Both the position numbers and the translations under genes were made by a program. Under the pieces are notes generated by a model that was not told the origin of the DNA, made no database searches, and saw only the letters and a program-made list of their open reading frames with translations. Positions 9,289 to 17,487 of a DNA stretch of 64,000 bases are shown here, piece after piece. Within the stretch, counting starts at the first letter, position 1. Every line of letters starts with the position of its first letter. The DNA is from Amycolatopsis sp. FDAARGOS 1241 (lineage in GTDB: Bacteria > Actinomycetota > Actinomycetes > Mycobacteriales > Pseudonocardiaceae): assembly GCF_016889705.1 (NCBI RefSeq), contig NZ_CP069526.1, positions 1,674,001 to 1,738,000 of the forward strand. Reading direction: 5' to 3'.

Positions 9289-9609
9289 CTACTTGATTTT
9301 GCGGTCGAGCTCCGCGGCGGCGAAAAACGCCGAGGCCGTCTTCAGGATCTCATTCGCCCGCCGCAACTCACGCACCTCGCGCTCCAGCTCAGCGATCCGT
9401 GCGGCATCATCGCTGGTGCGACCGGGCGCCGTGCCGGCGTCGATCTCGGCGCGCTTGACCCACGTCCGCAACGCCTCCGGGTGCACGTCCAACTGACCCG
9501 CGACCCGGCGGATCGCCGCCATCCGCTGGCCCTCGGCCGCGATCGCGTCCAACGCCATCCGCGTCGCCCGCTCACGCAGCTCGTCGCTGTACTTCTTCGG
9601 TGCCGGCAT
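9289..9609 (-). CDS. IS3-family transposase OrfA (HTH)
   Basis: 106 residues from the ATG at 9609, preceded by GGAGG nine bases upstream. The HTH opens PAPKKYSDELRERATRMALD and is followed by a leucine-zipper-like coiled coil (ELEREVRELRRANEILKTAS), which in this family mediates oligomerisation. It ends DRKIK before orfB. Confidence 0.9.
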   Translation of the reverse strand: MPAPKKYSDELRERATRMALDAIAAEGQRMAAIRRVAGQLDVHPEALRTWVKRAEIDAGTAPGRTSDDAARIAELEREVRELRRANEILKTASAFFAAAELDRKIK

Positions 9610-9828
9610 GCTCTGCATCCTCCCTGAGATCAGAGCCTGCACAGAACTCGGGGCGCATCAGGCCAACGCTCTCGAGCTCGATCGGAAGTGTCGCAGGTCT
9701 CCCTCGTCGATCCGCGCTCGTACAGAGCGACGTCGAGGATCGACTCGATCACAGAGCAACCTGGCCCGACCCTCAAAGTTGATTACTCAACAAGCACCAG
9801 ATCCCATGATCGTGGCAGCTGACACCCA

Positions 9829-9847
9829 TGGGTAACCCTACCCACAG
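9829..9847. promoter_or_regulatory. second copy of the GGGTAACC-TACCC motif
   Basis: TGGGTAACCC followed by TACCCACAG, then CGCCC. It differs by one base in the core from the operator at 6186 and lies about 170 bp upstream of the lipoprotein gene at 10018. It may bind the LuxR-type regulator. Confidence 0.5.
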
Positions 9848-10017
9848 CGCCCCGGCCGGCGGAATCGGTAATCCGGCCTCTACTCCGCCCGTAGCAGACA
9901 GGCGAGCATGTTCCTGCCAGGACCAGCCAGCCGGCCCAGCAAGGCCCTCACCGGCATGAGAACGATGGGCGGGTTGCCAGCGGCCATCGTCACAAAATAG
10001 GGAAAAGGGCTCAGAAC

Positions 10018-10284
10018 GTGAACCGCAGTACCTTCTCACAGTCGTTCAGGACGAAACGTGGGCTGACCGCCGTGCTCGCGGCCGCGCTGGTCACCGGTGG
10101 GTCGCTGACGTTGGCCGGGTGCGGCGAGGCCGCATCGGCCGCCCGGGTGGACGTGACACCGGGAGCGGCCACCGGCTTGGGGCAGCCGAGCGGGCTGTTA
10201 CCGCGAGAAAAGCTGACCACTGAAAGCGCGAGTCAGGTCAACCTCAGCAACGACTCATCAGGGTCGTCCAGCACCCGCGCGTGA
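10018..10284 (+). CDS. small lipoprotein, probably truncated
   Basis: 88 residues from a GTG. A lipoprotein signal peptide has a basic start, a hydrophobic core (LTAVLAAALVTGGSLTLAGC) and a lipobox ending LAGC, with the Cys at about residue 35. The mature part begins GEAASAARVDVTPGAATGLG. I recall longer actinobacterial lipoproteins with this mature N-terminus, so the Ser-rich end (NDSSGSSSTRA) probably marks a truncation or frameshift. A copy of the palindrome found before the LuxR regulator lies upstream. Confidence 0.55.
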   Translation: MNRSTFSQSFRTKRGLTAVLAAALVTGGSLTLAGCGEAASAARVDVTPGAATGLGQPSGLLPREKLTTESASQVNLSNDSSGSSSTRA

Positions 10285-10604
10285 GAAACGTGGGCGGTGG
10301 CCCCCGCTCAGTCTCGAAGCATCGGCTTCGTTCAAAGGCTCAAATCGGATCCGGTTACACGGCGTGGTAATCGCTTCGCAACCAGGGGTGCGCGCGTGTC
10401 CGGCGAAGCAGGCATCGGCGCCCACGTCCTCCGAGTTGGTGCCTTCAAGTCTTTCCGATCCGGATGACGCTGCGCTGGGAGGCACCAAGGAGGTTGCGGG
10501 CGGAGAAGACGGTCGAAGGAGGGAAGGTGAGGCGGCATGACGCCACAAGCGTCTCGCGCTCAGAAGGCAGACACCACTGACACTGGATGGAAAAGACAGA
10601 CCAC

Positions 10605-11300
10605 ATGACCACGTCGGAGATCAGTGAGCGGGTCCTGGCGGGCGGGCGGAGTTTCGATCCCGAGTCCGCGGCCTGGGTCCGAGAGTTGAGTCCGGGCAGT
10701 GCGACTTTCGACGATGCCTGCCGCCGGCTGTATGCGCTGCTCATCAAGATCGCCAGGAGAGAGACCGCGCGCAGGTCCTCGGTCTCGCGGATCAGCGGCC
10801 CCGAGCTCGAAGACCTGGCCCACCAGGCCGCGGCCGATGCGCTCATGCGCATCACCCACAAGATCGGAGAGTTCCGCGGCGACGCACGGTTCACGACGTG
10901 GGCTTTCAAGTTCGTCATCTTCGAGGTGTCGACGAAACTCGGCCGCCACTTCTGGCGCGACCACCGCGTGTCCCTCGACCAGGACGAGACGAACCACGCA
11001 CGCGCCGCAGTCGGCGACGAGCCACCTCACCAGGCCCAAGCTCTCGAGCTCCGAGCCGCCCTCACCCACGCCATCGAGAACGTACTGACCGAACACCAGC
11101 GAACCGTCTTCGTCGCCGTGGCAATCGACAACGTTCCGATGGACGCTCTCGCGGCGCGGTTGGACACCAACCGCAACGCCATCTACAAGTCGATGTTCGA
11201 CGCCCGACGCAACATTCGGGCCTACCTGGTGGCAAACGACTTCATGGGTTCCCGGACATCTCGCGGAGTATCCAACGGAATAGCCACTGACCGGCGCTGA
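10605..11300 (+). CDS. sigma-70 family RNA polymerase sigma factor (ECF-like)
   Basis: About 231 residues from the ATG at 10605 (an in-frame ATG also lies at 10587). Region 2 is seen in LEDLAHQAAADALMRITHKI then FRGDARFTTWAFKFVIFEV. Region 4 is VLTEHQRTVFVAVAIDN with the HTH MDALAARLDTNRNAIYKSMF. ECF factors direct RNA polymerase to stress or surface-response promoters. The last 22 residues (from about GSRTSRGVSN) are encoded by the dispersed repeat B, so the native 3' end has been replaced. No anti-sigma gene is adjacent. Confidence 0.85.
   Translation: MTTSEISERVLAGGRSFDPESAAWVRELSPGSATFDDACRRLYALLIKIARRETARRSSVSRISGPELEDLAHQAAADALMRITHKIGEFRGDARFTTWAFKFVIFEVSTKLGRHFWRDHRVSLDQDETNHARAAVGDEPPHQAQALELRAALTHAIENVLTEHQRTVFVAVAIDNVPMDALAARLDTNRNAIYKSMFDARRNIRAYLVANDFMGSRTSRGVSNGIATDRR
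11254..11297 (+). repeat. 44-bp dispersed repeat, copy B
   Basis: Nearly identical to copy C at 58877-58920 (about 41 of 44 positions) and about 85% identical to copy A. It forms the 3' end of the sigma factor gene and lies directly before the Tn3 transposase fragment. Confidence 0.8.
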
Positions 11301-11379
11301 CGACACCCCGAGCGCTGATGGCTGGTGCAGCCCGAGATGATCTCGATCGTCGAGTTGGTGCACGGGTTGGCGGTGTCTG

Positions 11380-12225
11380 GTGGCGACGCAGTTCTTCTCG
11401 TCGAGCGAGATCGGTGAGTTGGAGTCCTGGCCGGCCGAAGTCGGCCGAGATGAACTGGTGCAGTACTTCCAGCCGGCTGTGGAGGACGTCGAGTGGGTGC
11501 ACCGCACGACCCGTGGGGCGCCGAACAAGCTCGGGTTGGGGTTGCAGCTGGCTGCGTTGCCGTGGCTGGGGTTCGTCCGGGCCGATGTGCGCGCGGCGCC
11601 GCCACCGGCGGTCGCACGGGTGGCGACACAGCTCGGGGTGGAGCCGGGCGCGCTGATGCATTACGGGCGCCGGGAGCAGACCCGGTCTGATCATCTGCGG
11701 CTGGTCGCGCAGCGCCTGGGCTGGCACGCCGCTGAGGACGAGGACCGGTCAGCGTGGCAGGCGTTGCGGGAGTTCTTGGTCGATCGCGCGATCGAGCACG
11801 ACGTGCCGAGTGTGTTGTTCCGATTGGCGACTGAGCATTTGCCCTCGCGGGATGTGCGGATCGTGCGTCCGGGTGTGGTGTCGCTGATGGAGGAGATCGC
11901 TTCGGCCCGGGAGGTCGCCGAGCGGGAGGTGTTCGCCCGGATCGAGCCGTTGCTGACCGAGCGGCGGGTCGCGGAGCTGGGCAGCGTGCTGGAGGTGGCG
12001 CCGGAGATGCCGGTGTCGCGGTTGACGTGGTTGCACCGTGGCGCGACCAGCTATTCGCCTTCGGCGATCCGGGCCGAGGTGGACCAGGTGTTGTTCCTGC
12101 GTGGTCTGGATGTCGACGCACTGGACCTGTCGGTGATCCCGGAGGCGCGTCGGCGGCGGCTGGCTGGTTTGGGGGTCCCCGTAGTACTCGCCGAACAACG
12201 GGCGGATATGCCTGACCTGCGATGA
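11380..12225 (+). pseudogene. Tn3-family transposase, N-terminal fragment (about 280 aa)
   Basis: FFSSSEIGELESWPAEVGRD, VEWVHRTTRGAPNKLGLGLQ and ATQLGVEPGALMHYG match the N-terminal DUF4158 domain of Tn3-family transposases. The fragment runs to PEARRRRLAGLG and then diverges. The intact protein is about 1000 residues, so the catalytic C-terminal two thirds are gone. It points into the catabolic island. Another Tn3 fragment of the opposite strand (22370-23755) starts in the homologous PDTRRRRLAGVG segment. Confidence 0.85.
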
Positions 12226-12229
12226 TGTG

Positions 12230-12908
12230 GCGCTATCCGCGGCGTCGTGGGCTGGACAGCGCCTCGGTGGCCTGGTGGACGGCGGCGAGGACGGGTTTGA
12301 CGTTGGTGCTGGTCGGCCGTGAATGCGAAGGAGCCGTCCGCGGAGAGCGTGATGCGGTTGATCTCCGAGGCGATCTCAATCGTGCGCAGGAGGGTGCCGC
12401 TTTCGAGGTCGATCTCGGAGATCGAACCGGGACGGACGTTCGCGGTGTAGCCGCGCGTGCCGTCGGGAGACAGCGCGAGCATGTGGGACTGCGCATGCCC
12501 GGTGTTCAGGGTCCGCACGACCGACAGGGTGGCGGGGTTCAGCACTGTGACCGTCTTGGTGACTTCGGTCGTCACGTAGAGCAGGCCGTCGCTGCCGAAC
12601 ATGGCGCAGTGCGGACGGCAGGGCACGTTTAGCTCGCTCGTCGTCCGGCGCCGCCCGCCGACGAGATCGATGACGTCGATGGTGCTGCAGTCGGTGCCCG
12701 GCGCACCAACCGGGGCGTTGCTGTAAATCGGCACGTAAGCGATCGGGAGTTCCGGGTGTGCCGCCACTTCATGGCCGGGGCCGCTCAGTTCAATGACATC
12801 CACGACTTTCATGGTCTGAGCGTCGACCAGTGCCAAAGTGCGGTCGCCCTTGTTGACCACCAGAACGGTTCCAGCAGTCGGGGTTTCCGGAATTGACATC
12901 GAACTCAC
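12230..12908 (-). pseudogene. YncE-like beta-propeller protein, 3' truncated and frameshifted
   Basis: From the GTG at 12908 the frame encodes repeats of the cytochrome-D1-like/YncE propeller: GTVLVVNKGDRTLALVDAQT, GLLYVTTEVTKTVTVLNPAT and SHMLALSPDGTRGYTANVRP. There is no signal peptide. Near 12315 a frameshift moves the reading to TNVKPVLAAVHQATEAL. The gene then stops against the Tn3 fragment, so about the last third is missing. It may once have belonged to the adjacent catabolic cluster. An inverted repeat lies about 130 bp upstream. Confidence 0.7.
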
Positions 12909-13039
12909 GGTGGATATCCTTTCGGTTCGGTCGCGATAGTCGACGACTTTTCAGAGCCGCAACAAACCTGGAAAGACGCGCCACCACGAGGCCGCAATCC
13001 GCAGCATCGCAGCCGGAGGCCCTCTCGACATGATCCACT

Positions 13040-13071
13040 GTATCCGCGGTCCGCGCATGGATCGCGGATAC
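13040..13071. promoter_or_regulatory. 9-14-9 inverted repeat upstream of the YncE-like gene
   Basis: GTATCCGCG and CGCGGATAC are perfect arms around a 14-bp spacer, itself rich in CGCG. It could be a GntR-type or other operator; no cognate regulator is evident. Confidence 0.4.
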
Positions 13072-13439
13072 GTCTCACTGGCCCGACGTGCGCGGCCCTG
13101 GCGAATCCACAGTTGGGTCCTGAGCATAGCTCGGGTCGTCGCCTGCGGCGCCAGTCCCCGCCCCACGCCGGCCGCATAAGATCGCCGACCACCGCACCCC
13201 GCCGGACGACGGAACTTTCACGACCGCGCGCTCCCGCCGCCATTCAGCACGCGCGAACGACAGCGCCTGCAGGCAGGATCCCTTCCCAGGCGGCGCGGGT
13301 CTCTACTGCTCCGACTGCTCATGGACGTTCGGCGACGGCGAGGACGTGGTTCATGCCTGGGTGGACGTCGATACAACAGGTTCGGCACAGGTCTTTCACC
13401 GCCGTTGTGTCGAGCGTCGGAAGCACGATTGTCTCCATC

Positions 13440-13882
13440 GCGTTTGGACCGAAGCTAACTTCGAATCCTTGTCCGCCTTGCTCGAGGCGACCCTTCCCGC
13501 CCTGCGCCGCCGCCGTGGCCGGTTCGCCGTCGTCGCCTCGCAAGCGGGCCTGGTCGGCGCACCCGACAACGCCGCCTACAGCACGGCGAAGTTCGCGGTG
13601 GTCGGCCCGATCCGTCACCTCGCCGGCCAAGCGAGTGAACAGGACATCACGTACGACGCACTCTGCACCGAGAGTCCCGCAGCTGACCGCCGTGCACGAT
13701 CAGTTCGCCAGAGCCCAAGGCACCGCACTGCCGAAGAATTCGCCGCGCTGCGACAGTGCAGCGTTCCGGTCGGTCGCTTCGCCACTCCGCACGAAACCGC
13801 GGCGGCCGCGGTCTACTTGGCCACCGCGGACGGCCACGTCCCGACGATCCTCGCAGAGAGGGGAGGCGAAGCCGTCTGGTAG
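13440..13882 (+). pseudogene. SDR-family oxidoreductase remnant
   Basis: The frame encodes RRRRGRFAVVASQAGLVGAP, then DNAAYSTAKFAVVGPIRHLA with the YxxxK catalytic pair, then after a frameshift VGRFATPHETAAAAVYLATA and a degraded C-terminus. The N-terminal Rossmann half with the TGxxxGxG motif is absent, so it cannot be active. Confidence 0.65.
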
Positions 13883-13933
13883 AGGCGAACCGCCGTTTCA
13901 CTGCCCGGGTCGCCGGGTGCCGCGAGCTGACAA

Positions 13934-14740
13934 TCAGGTGAACAGCCGTTGGACCTTTTCGTACGCCAGGTGTGCTGCCTCCTCGACCGGCAAGGCGCGG
14001 AAGGCCGGGTTGCCGATCTCCGCGGTGTAGACGCCGTCGTACCCGGATTCGGAGAGGACGCGGATCACCGAACGGAGGTCGAACGTGCCGTCTCCGGGGA
14101 GCAGCCGGGTGTTGCGGGAGACGGTGAGCAGGTCGCCGGAGACGGTGGACGGGCCGTCGTTGAGCTGCACGGCGACGATGAGGTCCGGTGGGATCCGCGC
14201 GAGGTCCGGAATGCGGCCGCCAGCGGTGAAGAAGTGCCAGGTGTCCAGGAGGAGGCCTGCGTTAGGGGTGTCGGCGAGTTCCAGGAGGCGCAGGGCGGTA
14301 GGCACGTCGCGGATCGCCGACCATGGGAAGGGTTCCACTGCGATGCGCAGACCGTGAACGGCGGCCCGGGCGCAGCGTTCGTGCAGGGCCGCGGCGGCGC
14401 GAGCGAAATTGAGGGGGCCTGAGTGGTACTCGCCGGCCGACAGGTAGCGTGCGCCGACCTGGTCGGCGACGGCGAAGGCGCGTTGTTCGGTCGAGGTGAC
14501 CGTGGCCAGGTCGGTGCCGAGGGCCCAGCCGGACAGGAACTCGATCTCGACGAGTTCCAGCCCGTGCGCGCGAATCGGGTCCACCGACGATGTGGGGGAC
14601 AAATCGTTGGTGTGCAACCCGATTCCAGTGAACCCGGCGGCCGCCGCGGCGGCGCAACGGTCGGCGAGGGAAAACCGCGCGGGTTCGGTGAAGCCGGAGC
14701 CCGACAGCGTGACGTGGCTCGCCACCAGAGCGAAGGTCAC
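13934..14740 (-). CDS. sugar phosphate isomerase/epimerase family (TIM barrel)
   Basis: 268 residues from a GTG at 14740 that overlaps the upstream stop as GTGA, indicating translational coupling. The AP-endonuclease-2-like barrel is recognisable: FTGIGLHTNDLS, GARYLSAGEYHSG, LRIAVEPFPWSAIRD, NAGLLLDTWHFFTAGG and ESGYDGVYTAEIGNPAF. Glu, Asp-x-x-His and Glu residues in these strands are the expected metal ligands. Family members include 3-dehydroshikimate dehydratases, IolE/IolI and hexulose epimerases. Coupled to an AroQ-like enzyme, a 3-dehydroshikimate-dehydratase-like role is attractive but unproven. Confidence 0.85.
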   Translation of the reverse strand: MTFALVASHVTLSGSGFTEPARFSLADRCAAAAAAGFTGIGLHTNDLSPTSSVDPIRAHGLELVEIEFLSGWALGTDLATVTSTEQRAFAVADQVGARYLSAGEYHSGPLNFARAAAALHERCARAAVHGLRIAVEPFPWSAIRDVPTALRLLELADTPNAGLLLDTWHFFTAGGRIPDLARIPPDLIVAVQLNDGPSTVSGDLLTVSRNTRLLPGDGTFDLRSVIRVLSESGYDGVYTAEIGNPAFRALPVEEAAHLAYEKVQRLFT

Positions 14741-15177
14741 ATCCGCTCCACTGCGCGGCCGTGGAGGCCGTCGAGTGCCATGACGTAGCCGTACCACCCG
14801 GCGCCGGCGAGGTAGAGGTCGGCGATCTCGGCGAAGACGTCGTCGCGCCGCCACGGTTCGCGCCCGAGCGGGTTGGACAGGTGCACGATCGCGAGATCCA
14901 AGCCGGTGTCGGACAGTGCGTCGCGCAAGGACAGGCCGTAGTTTGTCAGCCCGGCCGGGTTGCAGATGATCGCGTCGGCGTCGTCTTGCCGTTCCTGTAG
15001 CCAGTCGATGAGCCGGCCCTCGCAGTTGGCTTGGACGTGATCGACTGTCACGTCGAGCTCGTCGGCCCGCGCATCGATCTCGGACGTCACGTCGGTGAGT
15101 GGGCGGACCCCGTAAAAGCGGGGATCACGCTTGCCGAGTCGGTTGAGGTTCGGGCCTTGCAGTACGAGCACGTGCAT
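14737..15177 (-). CDS. type II 3-dehydroquinate dehydratase-like protein, atypical active site
   Basis: 146 residues from the ATG at 15177, with GAAGGAG six bases upstream. The family signature is clear: GPNLNRLGKRDPRFYG, QANCEGRLIDWLQ, LRDALSD and VHLSNPLGREPWRR. Catalytic Arg17, Tyr22, Asn73, His99 and Arg110 are in register with the M. tuberculosis enzyme. The residue aligning with His81 is Asn79 (CNPAGLTNYG instead of NPGAYTHTS). Type II enzymes interconvert 3-dehydroquinate and 3-dehydroshikimate and form dodecamers. The catabolic setting argues for quinate-type degradation or a new substrate, not for aromatic biosynthesis. Confidence 0.8.
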   Translation of the reverse strand: MHVLVLQGPNLNRLGKRDPRFYGVRPLTDVTSEIDARADELDVTVDHVQANCEGRLIDWLQERQDDADAIICNPAGLTNYGLSLRDALSDTGLDLAIVHLSNPLGREPWRRDDVFAEIADLYLAGAGWYGYVMALDGLHGRAVERM

Positions 15178-15197
15178 GGTGTTCTCCTTCTCCGGCG

Positions 15198-15944
15198 TCA
15201 GGGGATCGGCGGCAATTGGGCACCGGCGCAGACGTGGAGGACTTCTCCGGTGATGTTGCGGGCGCGCTCCGACGCCAGGAACACCACGGCGTTTGCGACG
15301 TCGATCGGTTCGACCAGCCGACGCAAAGGCGTGAACGCGGTGTAGCGCTCGATCATCCGCTCCTGGTCGGTGATGTCGGTGCGCTGCCGGTTGAACAGGG
15401 TGCGCACGAAGCTCGGGGCGACGGCGTTCGCCCGCACTCCCAGCGGACCGAGCTCGACGGCCATCGACACGGTCAGGCCCACCAACGCGGCTTTCGAGCT
15501 CGCGTAGGCCGTGTTGGCCGAACCGCCCAGCCACGCACGGGAGCTGATGTTGACGACACTGCCGGATCGCTGCTCGCGCCAGAGAGGCACCACGGCCCGG
15601 CACAGCAACATCGGGCCTTTGACGTTGACGTCCATCGTCGTGTCCCAGTCCGCTTCGGACATGCTCTCGAGCGGATGCACCCGCTCGATTCCTGCACTGT
15701 TGACCACCACGTCGAGGCGGCCGAACCGCCGTGCCACCTCGTCGACCAGCCGCCGCACGTCCTCGGCGTCGGTGAGGTCCGCCGGCGCCACCACGGGCGA
15801 GCCCGGGATGGCCGCCGCGGCGGCTTCGGCGGCCGCCTCATCGCGGTCGGCCAGCACGACCTGGAACCCGTCGGCTGCCAGCTCCCGGGCGATCACCGAC
15901 CCCAGGCCGCCTCCGGCGCCGGTCACGATCGCGACCTTGTCCAC
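15198..15944 (-). CDS. SDR-family NAD(P)-dependent oxidoreductase
   Basis: 248 residues from the GTG at 15944, with GGAAGGAG five bases upstream; an in-frame ATG at 15968 overlaps the transporter stop. A classical SDR: TGAGGGLGS cofactor loop, NSAG, catalytic Ser in NISSRAWLGG, YASSK, and a C-terminus typical of 3-oxoacyl-ACP-reductase-like alcohol dehydrogenases (RNITGEVLHVCAGAQLPPIP). It is probably the dehydrogenase step of the pathway, for example quinate/shikimate or sugar-acid oxidation. It lies 21 bp from the AroQ-like gene in the same operon. Confidence 0.9.
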   Translation of the reverse strand: MDKVAIVTGAGGGLGSVIARELAADGFQVVLADRDEAAAEAAAAAIPGSPVVAPADLTDAEDVRRLVDEVARRFGRLDVVVNSAGIERVHPLESMSEADWDTTMDVNVKGPMLLCRAVVPLWREQRSGSVVNISSRAWLGGSANTAYASSKAALVGLTVSMAVELGPLGVRANAVAPSFVRTLFNRQRTDITDQERMIERYTAFTPLRRLVEPIDVANAVVFLASERARNITGEVLHVCAGAQLPPIP

Positions 15945-15964
15945 GCTCACTCCTTCCGAACCCG

Positions 15965-17329
15965 TCATCGCTCGACCCGGATGGCGGTAGCGGCCGGAAG
16001 TCGCGCGCCGAGCCGGGCCGTCGGGATCCGGTAGGTCTCCTTGCCCGACAGCACCGCGATGGCGGAGATCAGGCAGATCACGCAGGTGTAGACAGCCACA
16101 GGCGCCCAGCCCGACGAGGAGTGGCCGGCGATACTCGCCGTGATCAACGGCGTCAGGCCGGCGGTGGCGAAGCCGAACTGGGTGCCGATCGCCATGCCCG
16201 AGAGCCGGACGCCGGTGGGGAACATCTCGGCGTACGTGGCCGGCCACACCGCGAGGGTCGCGGAGAACGCCACGCCCAGCAGCAGGACCCCGGTCACGGC
16301 GACCAAGGTCACGTTCGCCGTGGAGATCGACCACAGGAACGCCGCGGTCAGCAGGGCACATCCTGCGATGCCGCCGACGAACATCGGTTTGCGGCCGTGG
16401 CGGTCCGACACCAGGGCCAGCAGCGGCACGGTGACGACAGCCAGCGCGTTGCCTCCTGCGGTGACCCAGAGCAGCACGGTCTTCGACATGCCGATGCCGT
16501 AGCTGTCGTCGGTCGCGAAGGCCAGCGCGAACACCGCGAAGATGGTGCCGATGTTGGCGATGAGGGCGGCGAAGAACACCCGCACGACCTGCCGGCGGTG
16601 GTGGCGGAATAGCTCGGCCACCGGCAGCCTGCGCACCTCGCCGCGTTCGACTTCGCGGGTGAACAGCGGAGTTTCGTCGAGCCGCCGCCGGATCACGAAG
16701 CCCAGCACGACCATCACGGCGGACACGAGGAACGGGATGCGCCAGCCCCACGAGTACAGGTCCGCGTCGTCGAGGCCGGCTGCCAGCGGGATGAACACGG
16801 CGCTCGCCACCACCTGGCCGGCCTGCGAGCCGCCGAGTGTCCAGCTCGTCACGAACGCGCGGCGGTGGTCGGGTGCGTGTTCGAAGGACATGGAGTTGGC
16901 ACCGGCTTGCTCACCGGATGCCGAAAACCCCTGCAACAGCCTGAGGACGGCCAGCAGAGCGGGCGCGGCGACGCCGATCTGCCCGTAACCCGGCAGACAG
17001 CCGACGAGGAAGGTCGAGGTCCCCATCAGCAGCAGGCTCGCGACCATCACCTTCTTGCGCCCCAGGCGATCGCCCAGGTGACCCATGAAGAACGAGCCGA
17101 CCGGCCGCGCGAGGTACCCGACGCCGAAGGTCGCGAGCGAGGCCAGTACCGCGGCGGTCGAGTCGCCCGCCGAGAAGAACACCTTGGGGAAGATGAGGGC
17201 GGCGGCCGAGGCGTAGACGAAGAAGTCGTAGTACTCCAGTGCGCTGCCGATCCAGGCGGCGATCGCGGCCTTCTTCGGGGTGCGCTCGAACAGCGAGGGC
17301 GCAGCGGCCCCCTGGGCGTCGTCGACCAT
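15965..17329 (-). CDS. MFS transporter, metabolite:H+ symporter (MHS) family
   Basis: 454 residues, start ATG at 17329 after AAAGGAG. The MHS opening is typical: RTPKKAAIAAWIGSALEYYD then FFVYASAAALIFP. So is GHLGDRLGRKKVMVASLLLM, followed by 12 predicted helices. MHS proteins import organic acids; ShiA (shikimate) and ProP/KgtP are the best known. First gene of an operon with SDR, AroQ-like and TIM-barrel genes, divergent from a LacI regulator. The context suggests it imports the island's substrate. Confidence 0.92.
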   Translation of the reverse strand: MVDDAQGAAAPSLFERTPKKAAIAAWIGSALEYYDFFVYASAAALIFPKVFFSAGDSTAAVLASLATFGVGYLARPVGSFFMGHLGDRLGRKKVMVASLLLMGTSTFLVGCLPGYGQIGVAAPALLAVLRLLQGFSASGEQAGANSMSFEHAPDHRRAFVTSWTLGGSQAGQVVASAVFIPLAAGLDDADLYSWGWRIPFLVSAVMVVLGFVIRRRLDETPLFTREVERGEVRRLPVAELFRHHRRQVVRVFFAALIANIGTIFAVFALAFATDDSYGIGMSKTVLLWVTAGGNALAVVTVPLLALVSDRHGRKPMFVGGIAGCALLTAAFLWSISTANVTLVAVTGVLLLGVAFSATLAVWPATYAEMFPTGVRLSGMAIGTQFGFATAGLTPLITASIAGHSSSGWAPVAVYTCVICLISAIAVLSGKETYRIPTARLGARLPAATAIRVER

Positions 17330-17416
17330 CGTGGGGCTCCTTTCCGTGGATGCTTCGTTGTCCTGCACGGCGTCCGCGGTCCGTTGGAGGGAACGGTAAG
17401 AGGCTCGGCATGCTTC

Positions 17417-17430
17417 GGCAAGCGTTTGCC
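17417..17430. promoter_or_regulatory. LacI-type operator in divergent promoter
   Basis: GGCAAGCGTTTGCC is a 14-bp palindrome with one central mismatch pair and a central CG. It lies in the 158-bp gap between the divergent transporter and lacI-type gene, matching the usual form of LacI/GalR operators. Confidence 0.7.
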
Positions 17431-17487
17431 AAATTTTGCCAACCGCCGCTACCGTGCTGTTCGAGCACACCCGAAGGAGCGTCCCCC

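Larger units (their letters stand above)
8282..9660 (-). mobile_element. IS3-family insertion sequence, apparently intact
   Basis: Two overlapping-frame genes (orfA 9289-9609, orfB 8294-9247) on the minus strand are bounded by imperfect inverted ends sharing GCAGGCTCT (near 8307 and, inverted, near 9640). The exact ends and the target duplication are not certain by eye. Confidence 0.75.

Noticed and set aside
12905..13243. A 112-codon ORF upstream of the YncE-like gene
   Set aside because: No RBS or domain and it spans the inverted repeat; more likely promoter DNA.
13113..14030. A 305-codon plus-strand ORF
   Set aside because: Composed of out-of-frame SDR remnant and antisense TIM-barrel sequence; no domain in this frame.
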